From Vineibacter terrae (GTDB taxonomy: Bacteria; Pseudomonadota; Alphaproteobacteria; Reyranellales; Reyranellaceae): 62,205 nt of DNA. Where the stretch lies: positions 1 through 62,205 of the forward strand of contig NZ_VDUZ01000050.1 of the NCBI RefSeq assembly GCF_008039615.1, in the 5' to 3' direction. Under the pieces are notes generated by a model. The model was not told where the DNA came from. It saw only the letters and a list, made by a program, of their open reading frames with translations, and made no database searches. Made by a program: the position numbers and the translations under genes. Below, in pieces: positions 53,750-60,167 of this stretch (the first letter of the stretch is position 1; each line of letters begins with the position of its first letter).

Positions 53750-54223
53750 GAGCCTGGGCCAGCGCGAAGTCTGGCACCGGGGCGGCGCACCGTCACGGCA
53801 GCGTTGCGCATCCTCAGAATGCGCTTGACGTGCCCGCTCAGCGCAGGCACGATAAAATCATAACTGTTTCGCGGCTAGGTTAAGTTGATCCCAGGCGACA
53901 TAGTGTCTGGCAAGCATACACGCGAACATTCTTACTAGTTATTCCAGGTTGTCACCGCTGCCGTTCGAAATGGCTTCGAGCACGTGCCGGATAGGCACGT
54001 GAGGGCACGGAAGTAACAAACTAGACGCTGTGTGACAGGAGCGGGTTTGGCTTGCTGCTGGGCATGGAACCTGCAGCAACGACGCTCGCGTTCTATCGAT
54101 CCTGTTGTTGGGTGGTACGACAAGCGTGCCGCAGGGGTGATCGTGCGACCATCGCAATCCGCTGGCGGATGAAGCACCCGGCGGGATTCCGCCCGATCAT
54201 GCGAACCTGATTGGGAGCGCATC
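53750..54223. other. 474-bp non-coding region upstream of the borosin-like precursor gene
   Basis: No protein-like frame is evident. The region is more AT-rich around 53850-53940 and contains a -35-like TTGACG at 53825 with AT-rich GATAAAAT downstream (spacing longer than ideal). It also holds a perfect inverted repeat at 53981-54001 and GGGAG about 7 nt before the ATG at 54224. It probably contains the promoter of the RiPP operon. Confidence 0.5.
53981..54001. promoter_or_regulatory. Perfect inverted repeat CACGTGCC-GGATA-GGCACGTG
   Basis: Perfect 8-bp arms around a 5-nt loop lie about 220 bp before the precursor start. The CACGTG core would suit a regulator site, while as RNA it would form a stable hairpin in the leader. 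Function unknown. Confidence 0.45.
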
Positions 54224-55348
54224 ATGGCAACCAGGAAGCGCGGCGGCACCGGGCCCGTGGCGGAGCCAATAATTCCACCGGGCGAAGCCACGCCTCCCGA
54301 CGAATTCCGTTCGTTCATGGTCGCCTTGGCCACCGACCCCGCCAAACTTGGCGCGTTCATAAAGGATCCCGACGGCACGATGCAGGCAGCCGGCATCAGC
54401 GACGTCGATCAGGTGATTTTGAAGAGTGGCCACCCCTGGGCAATCCATGGGCGCCTTAGCGGGCAGAAATATACTTTTACCCCGCCGTCGCCGGCGACCC
54501 CGGTGACGGTTCTCGTTGTCGACATGACCAAGCCACCGGGCGCCGACCAGGCCGCCGCTGCAGACGAGCCGGCCGTGCGCGCTCAACCTGCTTTCACAAC
54601 ACCGCCGAGCCAAGGGAGTGCGGCCATGTTTCCTAACATTCCGCAGCAGATCTTCCCGCAAGTGCATCCGCAGATTTTCCCGCAGGTGCATCCACAGATT
54701 TGGCCGCAGGTCCACCCACAGGTGGTGGTCCACCCGCAGGTCTGGCCGCAGGTGCACCCGCAGCTGGTGGTCCATCCGCAGGTCTGGCCGCAGGTGCACC
54801 CGCAGCTGGTGGTCCATCCGCAGGTCTGGCCGCAGGTGCACCCGCAGCTGGTGGTCCATCCGCAGATCTGGCCGCAGGTGCACCCGCAGCTGGTGGTCCA
54901 TCCGCAGATCTGGCCGCAGATCCACCCGCAGCTGGTCGTCCATCCTCAAGTGCATCCGCAGCTAGTCCAGCCGAATGCCGCCTTGCCTCAGTTCCCGCAA
55001 CTGGTCCTGCATCCGCAGGTCCATCCGCAGATCTGGCCGCAAGTGCATCCGCAGGTGGTGGTGCATCCGCAGATCTGGCCGCAAGTGCACCCGCAGCTGG
55101 TGGTGCATCCGCAGATCTGGCCGCAGGTGCATCCGCAGGTGGTGGTGCATCCGCAGATCTGGCCGCAGGTGCATCCGCAGGTGGTGGTGCATCCGCAGAT
55201 CTGGCCGCAGGTGCATCCGCAGGTGGTGGTGCATCCGCAGATCTGGCCGCAGGTGCACCCGCAGCTGGTGGTCCACCCGCAGATCTGGCCGCAGGTGCAT
55301 CCGCAGCTGGTCACGCCGCCACCGGCGACCCCGGGAACGCCGGGTTAG
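54224..55348 (+). CDS. Split-borosin-type precursor with leader domain and long HPQ/WPQ repeat core
   Basis: A 374-residue protein. Residues 26-80 (from DEFRSFMVALATDPAKLGAF through IKDPDGTMQAAGIS) resemble the helical borosin-binding (LigA-like) domain of discrete borosin precursors such as SonA, which docks the methyltransferase. After a Pro/Thr/Ala-rich linker (85-133), residues 144-361 are a tandem-repeat tail of the form HPQLVVHPQIWPQV, with 13 WPQ, 30 HPQ and two FPQ. The next gene encodes a borosin-like N-methyltransferase. I infer a RiPP precursor whose repeat tail is the methylated core. No signal peptide. GGGAG precedes the ATG. The RiPP role is inferred from the leader and neighbour. 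Confidence 0.8.
   Translation: MATRKRGGTGPVAEPIIPPGEATPPDEFRSFMVALATDPAKLGAFIKDPDGTMQAAGISDVDQVILKSGHPWAIHGRLSGQKYTFTPPSPATPVTVLVVDMTKPPGADQAAAADEPAVRAQPAFTTPPSQGSAAMFPNIPQQIFPQVHPQIFPQVHPQIWPQVHPQVVVHPQVWPQVHPQLVVHPQVWPQVHPQLVVHPQVWPQVHPQLVVHPQIWPQVHPQLVVHPQIWPQIHPQLVVHPQVHPQLVQPNAALPQFPQLVLHPQVHPQIWPQVHPQVVVHPQIWPQVHPQLVVHPQIWPQVHPQVVVHPQIWPQVHPQVVVHPQIWPQVHPQVVVHPQIWPQVHPQLVVHPQIWPQVHPQLVTPPPATPGTPG
54653..55306 (+). repeat. 42-bp tandem repeat array encoding the core of the precursor
   Basis: The unit is 42 bp (14 codons). Two blocks of six and seven Trp-containing units (Trp codons from 54701 to 54911 and from 55034 to 55286, each exactly 42 bp apart) are separated by a degenerate linker containing NAALPQFPQ. 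The first copies have a shorter 8-residue period (IFPQVHPQ). Units are nearly identical in DNA as well as protein, with synonymous CAC/CAT changes, consistent with recent expansion. Because the unit is a multiple of three, other frames are also open here and give long false reading frames. Confidence 0.92.
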
Positions 55349-55460
55349 CACAAACCGGATCGCTTGGTTTGCCAACGCCATCCGAGGCCATGCCAGCCGC
55401 GGATGGACAGGTCGGAGCGACAGCGCCCGAGGCATTCGAGCACCGAACAGCGGAGCTACC

Positions 55461-56372
55461 ATGGCAGTCGAGACGAACGGCAGCAGCAACGAACCGGCGC
55501 CACCGGGGCTCGCAGGAATCCCAGGCCCGCCCCACGGCAACGGCGCCAACGAGAAGCGGAATGGCTCGCTCATCGTTGTCGGCACGGGCATCCGTACCGT
55601 CGGCCATCTGACGGTGGAGGCCGTCGCCTGGATCAAGCGGGCGGACAAGGTGCTGTACGTCGTCGGCGACCCTGTGGCCGAATTGATGCTCAAGGAGCTC
55701 AATCCCGCGGGCGCCGAGTCGATGACCGGCATGTATGCCGAAGGCAAACCGCGGATCGATACCTACAACGAAATGGTGGAACGCACGCTTGCATGCGTGC
55801 GCGCGGGCCTGGTGACCTGCATGGCCTGTTACGGCCATCCGGGCGTCTTCGTCTATCCATCGCACGAGTCGATACGACGCGCGCGTGCAGAAGGGTTCAG
55901 CGCCCGCATGCTGCCGGGCATCTCGTCGGAGGACTGCCTGTTCGCCGACCTCGGCGTCGACCCGGGCATCAATGGCTGCCAGTCCTACGAGGCGACGGAT
56001 TTCCTGGTCAACTGCCGGGTCATCGATCCCAGCAGTTCGGTCGTGCTCTGGCAGATCGGCGTCGTCGGCGACGCGACTTTCAAGCCCTATGGCTATGATC
56101 TGTCGGCCATGCCGTTGCTGATCGAGCGGCTGCTGTCGATCTATCCGCCGACCCATCCCATGTATCTGTATGAGGCAGCGGTATTCCACGGCTGCGAGCC
56201 GGTCATTCGCCAGATCACGGCCGCGGAACTGGCCTATGGGCCGCTATCGGCCGGCAATACGCTCTACATCCCGCCGGCATACATGCGCACCGCCGACCCG
56301 ACGACCTACCTGCGGATGAATGCCCTGATCGCCGCGAGCAAGGCGGCGTCCGGCGCGACAACCGCCCGGTAG
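55461..56372 (+). CDS. Borosin-type peptide backbone alpha-N-methyltransferase (tetrapyrrole-methylase fold)
   Basis: A 303-residue SAM-dependent enzyme, close to the split-borosin methyltransferase SonM and the methylating domain of OphMA. After a Pro/Gly-rich N-terminal 34 residues come GSLIVVGTGIRTVGHLTVEA, ADKVLYVVGDP, KPRIDTYNEMV (R98, Y102), CYGHPGVFV (Y124) and ARMLPGISSEDCLFADLG, then DPGINGCQSYEATDFL. R98, Y102 and Y124 match OphMA Arg72, Tyr76 and Tyr98, needed for amide N-methylation. It should methylate backbone amides in the core of the precursor encoded 112 bp upstream. GGAG lies 5 nt before the ATG. There is no fused core peptide, so this is the discrete type. Confidence 0.87.
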   Translation: MAVETNGSSNEPAPPGLAGIPGPPHGNGANEKRNGSLIVVGTGIRTVGHLTVEAVAWIKRADKVLYVVGDPVAELMLKELNPAGAESMTGMYAEGKPRIDTYNEMVERTLACVRAGLVTCMACYGHPGVFVYPSHESIRRARAEGFSARMLPGISSEDCLFADLGVDPGINGCQSYEATDFLVNCRVIDPSSSVVLWQIGVVGDATFKPYGYDLSAMPLLIERLLSIYPPTHPMYLYEAAVFHGCEPVIRQITAAELAYGPLSAGNTLYIPPAYMRTADPTTYLRMNALIAASKAASGATTAR

Positions 56373-56392
56373 GACAGGACGACGGTCAGGCC

Positions 56393-57034
56393 GTGAAGCG
56401 CGCAGCGCGCAACACCGCGGCGGTGCATCGCCCACCAATACACGGGCCGCTGGTGAACCCCTATGGTGCGTTCTTCGGCGCCTTGCCCCCGTCCTGCCGG
56501 CGCGTCCCATCGGCGCCGTTGTCGGCATCCGAATCGGCGCACGCCGACTGGCTGACCTGGAAATCGGCGATCGCACGGCACTTCGCGTGGGCGGTGCCGA
56601 CGGACGAGGCGATCGCGACCATAGCTCGCTACGCAACCGACGTGGTCGAAATCGGCGCCGGGAGCGGCTACTGGGCCTGGCTGATGCGACAAGCCGGCAT
56701 AACCGTCGCCGCGTTCGATGATGAGCCTCCGGCTTTCACCTGGAGTGACGTCGCCCAGGGCGACGAACGTGCGATACTCGACCGCCGCGACAGCACGCTG
56801 TTCCTGTGTTGGCCGCCCTGGGGCACGGCCATGGCAGTCAACGCCCTCGCCCTCCATCGCGGAGACTACGTCATCTACGTCGGCGAATGGATGGGCGGCA
56901 GCGCCGATGCGCGGTTCTTCGCGCTGCTGGCGGCACAGTTCGAGGCGATCGACGGCGTCGCGATCCCGCAATGGTACAACCGCGACGACCGCCTGTTCGT
57001 ATTCCGGCGACGGGATCCGCAGCCGCGCTCATGA
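56393..57034 (+). CDS. Class I SAM-dependent methyltransferase in the borosin-like cluster
   Basis: A 213-residue protein. SAM-binding motif I is VVEIGAGSGYWAWLMRQAG (84-102), motif II has AAFDDEPP, and LFLCWPPWGTAM (137-148) lies at motif IV, where N-methyltransferases often carry (N/D)PPY. A GTG start follows 20 nt after the methyltransferase stop, so it is co-transcribed. The target may be side chains of the same precursor, such as Gln, His or Trp, but this is only inferred from position. The N-terminal 45 residues are Pro/Arg-rich. No precise family assignment. Confidence 0.68.
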   Translation: MKRAARNTAAVHRPPIHGPLVNPYGAFFGALPPSCRRVPSAPLSASESAHADWLTWKSAIARHFAWAVPTDEAIATIARYATDVVEIGAGSGYWAWLMRQAGITVAAFDDEPPAFTWSDVAQGDERAILDRRDSTLFLCWPPWGTAMAVNALALHRGDYVIYVGEWMGGSADARFFALLAAQFEAIDGVAIPQWYNRDDRLFVFRRRDPQPRS

Positions 57035-57235
57035 CGACAGGCGGGCTGGCCGTGATGGCGGCACGTGCCCGGCGCCCCGACTCATGGCGGCGCCCTCCGC
57101 CCAATGACAGGTCCCGACAAACCCAAGACATCATCAAAATTCCCGCCAGCATCTGGCGCACCATGCAAAACGCCCTCGCTTACGCCGCTTGATCCGGCCA
57201 AAATCGAGCTGAGGGGATGGCGCGTGGCCTGCTGT

Positions 57236-57270
57236 TGCGGAAAGATCCCTCGCTGCGCTCGGGATGACAG
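57236..57270. repeat. Family A half-repeat (right arm only)
   Basis: AGATCCCTCGCTGCGCTCGG followed by GATGACAG is the right arm of family A. The left arm is not present nearby, so this is a solo half-element between the borosin-like cluster and the DUF1185 gene. Confidence 0.8.
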
Positions 57271-57297
57271 TGGCACAGCAATGCAAGGGGGAACGTC

Positions 57298-57882
57298 ATG
57301 GCCGATGTCGAGATCCGCAAGATCGTGACCGGGATCGAGGAGATCTGGCATGACGGCGGCCCGCCGCTGGAGGAGCCGGTGCGCAAGGGCGCCATCGGCG
57401 CCGTGATCCGCAATCCCTATGCCGGCCGCTACGTCGCCGACATCGCGCCGATGATGGACGCGCTCAAGCCCCTGGCGCTGGATATCACGCGCCGCCTGAT
57501 CGCGGCGCTGGATGCGCAGGGACCAGGCATCGAGGCCTACGGCAAGGGCGCCATCGTCGGCATCGCGGGCGAGCTGGAGCACGCGGCCCTGTGGCACCAG
57601 CCCAGCGGCTGGGGCATCCGCGAGGCCATGGGCGGCGCCAAGGCGATCGTGCCGTCGACGGTGAAGGTCGCGACTGCCGGTGCCCGGATCGACATCCCGC
57701 TGCACCATGCCAACGCCGCTTATGTGCGCAGCCATTTCGACACGATCGAGTTCGGCGTGCCCGACGGCCCCAAGCCGGACGAGATCGTGTTCATCGTCGG
57801 CCTGTCGACCGGCGGCCGCCCGCATCCCCGCGTCGGCGGCCTGCGGGCGGACGAGATCAAGCTGTGGGACGGCCAGCGGTGA
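57298..57882 (+). CDS. Amino acid synthesis (DUF1185/AA_synth) family protein
   Basis: A 194-residue protein matching the AA_synth family: RKIVTGIEEIWHDGGPPLEE, VIRNPYAGRYVADIAPMMD, EAYGKGAIVGIAGELEHAAL, WGIREAMGGAKAIVPSTVKV and FIVGLSTGGRPHPRVGGL. The fold is known from structural genomics but the biochemical role is not. AAGGGGGAA lies upstream of the ATG. It is convergent with the DUF4336 gene, 5 bp away. Confidence 0.82.
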   Translation: MADVEIRKIVTGIEEIWHDGGPPLEEPVRKGAIGAVIRNPYAGRYVADIAPMMDALKPLALDITRRLIAALDAQGPGIEAYGKGAIVGIAGELEHAALWHQPSGWGIREAMGGAKAIVPSTVKVATAGARIDIPLHHANAAYVRSHFDTIEFGVPDGPKPDEIVFIVGLSTGGRPHPRVGGLRADEIKLWDGQR

Positions 57883-57887
57883 GAAGA

Positions 57888-58628
57888 TCATGACCGGTCG
57901 AGCAGCCAGCGGAACGCCCGCCGCAGCTCGTTGACGGCGTCACGATCGTACCAGCGCCCGTGGGCGAGAATGATGCGATCGGGCTCCCAGGCGATCATGA
58001 TCCCGAGGGCGCGTCGCAGCTCGGCCTTGGGGTATGTCAGCCGCATGTCTCGCGGCATCCGGCCGTCGGGATCCTGCGCGCCGCCAAGCCGCGTCAGCCA
58101 GCGCGTCCAGAAGCCCAGCTTCTCCGCTTCGAAATTCTCGATGAGGTCGGTTAGCACGAGCGTGCGGCTGGGGCGGTGGAAGAACACGCATTCGGTCATG
58201 TAGCGCCCGCGGACCGGCAGCGTCGCGATGCTCGTGTCCCATGGATAGCCGGTTGCCCGGGCGAGCTCATGCGCCGGAAAGTCGATGCGTCCCCTCGCGC
58301 GCCGCCTGATGCCGGGCGCGAGATAGACGTCGGCCGCGCGATAGGCATCTCTCCACACCGGAATCCACCAGTAGTGGATCCGGTTCGGGCCGATGATCCA
58401 ACGCGGCGTTCCAATGGCTTCGATCGCGCTCTTCAGCTCCGGCGGGAGCGGCGTCGGTGAGTGGATGAAGAGCGCGTCGTCCCGCAGGCGGATGACTGTC
58501 ATCCGCGTGGGGAAGGACATCTTCGGAAAGCCGAAACGTATGGCCGGGCCGTCCACGATCCAGACGTCGTCGGCCACCGCTTTCAACGTGTCGGTGGGCG
58601 CGTATGTGATATCGATGCCATGCGCCAT
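57888..58628 (-). CDS. DUF4336-family protein
   Basis: A 246-residue protein. It has the DUF4336 pattern DDVWIVDGPAIRFGFPKMSF, IHSPTPLPPELKSAIEAIG, IGPNRIHYWWIPVWRDAYRA, and the C-terminal RTLVLTDLIENFEAEKLGFW, then IILAHGRWYDRDAVNELRRA. The family is related to metallo-beta-lactamase folds but lacks the HxHxDH motif here, so activity is uncertain. The start MAHGIDITYAPT is selected; a longer form would cross the operator-like palindrome. It is divergent from the LivK-type gene. Confidence 0.75.
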   Translation of the reverse strand: MAHGIDITYAPTDTLKAVADDVWIVDGPAIRFGFPKMSFPTRMTVIRLRDDALFIHSPTPLPPELKSAIEAIGTPRWIIGPNRIHYWWIPVWRDAYRAADVYLAPGIRRRARGRIDFPAHELARATGYPWDTSIATLPVRGRYMTECVFFHRPSRTLVLTDLIENFEAEKLGFWTRWLTRLGGAQDPDGRMPRDMRLTYPKAELRRALGIMIAWEPDRIILAHGRWYDRDAVNELRRAFRWLLDRS

Positions 58629-58673
58629 GGACGGCCCCTTTACCAACGTCGCCACACGACGATAAGATTTGCG

Positions 58674-58693
58674 ATTGTTAGCGCGCAAACAAT
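58674..58693. promoter_or_regulatory. Palindromic operator ATTGTT-N8-AACAAT
   Basis: ATTGTT-AGCGCGCA-AACAAT, flanked by G and C to give 7-bp arms, lies in the 188-bp region between the divergent DUF4336 and LivK-type genes. Outer half sites and spacing are identical to the MarR-associated site at 25291-25310, suggesting the same or a related regulator. Confidence 0.6.
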
Positions 58694-58816
58694 CTCAGCG
58701 AAGGTGTGCCGCGAGGAGGGCGATGAGCAAGCGGATGGGGCATGGCGCTCGGCTCTTGTGCGTTGCGTCGATCTCTCGTCAAGTGGCATTCATTTCGGAC
58801 AGGGGGACCTGAGACT

Positions 58817-60019
58817 ATGAAACGCAGGACCGTTCTTGGGCTTGCCGCCGGCACTGCCGCCGGACTCGTATTGCCGGCGGGCGCGCAGCAGGGCCCGATC
58901 AAGATCGGCGAGCTCAACAGCTACAAGGTCTTTCCTGCCTTCCTCGAGCCCTACAAGAAGGGCTGGGAGCTGGCCGTCGAGGAGGTCAACGCCGCCGGCG
59001 GCGTGCTGGGCCGCAAGATCGAGATCGTCTCGCGCGACGACGGCGGCACGCCGGGCGATGCCGTGCGCGTGGCTGAGGAACTGCTGAGCCGCGAGCAGGT
59101 GGCGTTCCTGATCGGCACCTTCCCGTCCAATGTCGGGCTGGCGGTGGCTGATTTCGCCAAGCAGCGCAAGACGCTGTTCATCGCCGCCGAGCCGCTCACC
59201 GACAAGATCGTCTGGGACCAGGGCAACCGCTACACCTTCCGCCTGCGCGCCTCGACCTACATGCAGACGGCGATGCTGATTCCCGACGCGGTGAAGCTGA
59301 AGAAGAAGCGTTGGGCCATCGTCTATCCCAACTACGAGTACGGCCAGTCGGCCACCGCGGCCTTCAAGAAGCTGCTGCAGGCGCAGCAGCCGGACGTCGC
59401 GTTCGTGATCGAGCAGGCGGCGCCGCTAGGCAAGATCGAGGCCGGCGCCGTCGCCCAGGCCATCGCCGACGCCAAGCCTGACGCGATCTTCAGCTCGCTG
59501 TTCGGGCCCGACCTCGCCAAGTTCGTGCGCGAGGGCAACCAGCGCGAGCTGTTCAAGGGCGTCGAGGTCTTCAACCTGCTGGCCGGCGAGCCGGAATACC
59601 TCGATCCGCTGAAGGACGAGACGCCCAACGGCTGGTACGTCACCGGCTATCCCTGGGCCGAGATCAAGACGCCGGCGCACGCGAAGTTCCTTGCCGCCTA
59701 CCAGGCGAAGTTCAAGGACTACCCGCGGCTGGGCTCGATCGTGGGCTACTCGACGGTGATGGCGGCGGCGGCGGCGATCAGGAAGGCAGGCGCGCTCGAC
59801 CAGGAGAAGCTGGTCGAGGCGATGTCCGGGCTGGCGCACGGCACGCCGTTCGGCGACATCACCTGGCGGCCGCTCGATCATCAGTCGACCATGGGCGCCT
59901 ATGTCGGCCAGCTGGCGCAGAAGGACGGCAAGGGCGTGATGGTCAACTGGCGCTATGTCGACGGCAAGGACGCCCTGCCCTCCGACGACGACATCCGCCG
60001 CATGCGGCCGACGAATTGA
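58817..60019 (+). CDS. LivK-type ABC transporter substrate-binding protein
   Basis: A 400-residue periplasmic protein. The signal peptide begins with a twin arginine (MKRRTVLGLAAGTAAGLVLP, then AGAQ), so Tat export is possible. The mature protein has GPIKIGELNSYKVFPAFLEP, EEVNAAGGVLGRKIEIVSRD, FLIGTFPSNVGLAVADFA and VGYSTVMAAAAAIRKAGALD. It delivers an unknown ligand, perhaps an aromatic or branched-chain compound, to the fused permease encoded downstream. A family D repeat separates the two genes. Confidence 0.9.
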   Translation: MKRRTVLGLAAGTAAGLVLPAGAQQGPIKIGELNSYKVFPAFLEPYKKGWELAVEEVNAAGGVLGRKIEIVSRDDGGTPGDAVRVAEELLSREQVAFLIGTFPSNVGLAVADFAKQRKTLFIAAEPLTDKIVWDQGNRYTFRLRASTYMQTAMLIPDAVKLKKKRWAIVYPNYEYGQSATAAFKKLLQAQQPDVAFVIEQAAPLGKIEAGAVAQAIADAKPDAIFSSLFGPDLAKFVREGNQRELFKGVEVFNLLAGEPEYLDPLKDETPNGWYVTGYPWAEIKTPAHAKFLAAYQAKFKDYPRLGSIVGYSTVMAAAAAIRKAGALDQEKLVEAMSGLAHGTPFGDITWRPLDHQSTMGAYVGQLAQKDGKGVMVNWRYVDGKDALPSDDDIRRMRPTN

Positions 60020-60030
60020 TGGCCAAAATT

Positions 60031-60156
60031 CCTCCCCAGCTTTGCTGGGGAGGTGCCCCGAAGGGGCGGAGGGGAGCCGACGTGGTCTTGGCAACTGAGA
60101 CCACGTCGGCTCCCCCTCCGGCCTTCGGCCACCTCCCCCAACTGCGTTGGGGGAGG
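60031..60156. repeat. Dispersed palindromic repeat, family D, copy 3
   Basis: End hairpins CCTCCCCAGCTTTGCTGGGG and CCCCCAACTGCGTTGGGGGA flank a long inner inverted pair (GGGAGCCGACGTGGTC and GACCACGTCGGCTCCC). Its right end gives GGGGGAGGGAG about 8 nt before the GTG start of the permease gene, so it supplies the ribosome-binding site. Confidence 0.92.
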
Positions 60157-60167
60157 GAGCGTTTCCC

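Noticed and set aside
54653-55306. CRISPR array
   Set aside because: The 42-bp units are directly adjacent and coding, with no unique spacers. They encode a continuous repetitive protein tail after a leader domain.
54962-55747. Minus-strand and alternative-frame reading frames through the repeat array
   Set aside because: The 42-bp period is a multiple of three, so all frames stay open. None has a start, a ribosome-binding site or a non-repeat domain.
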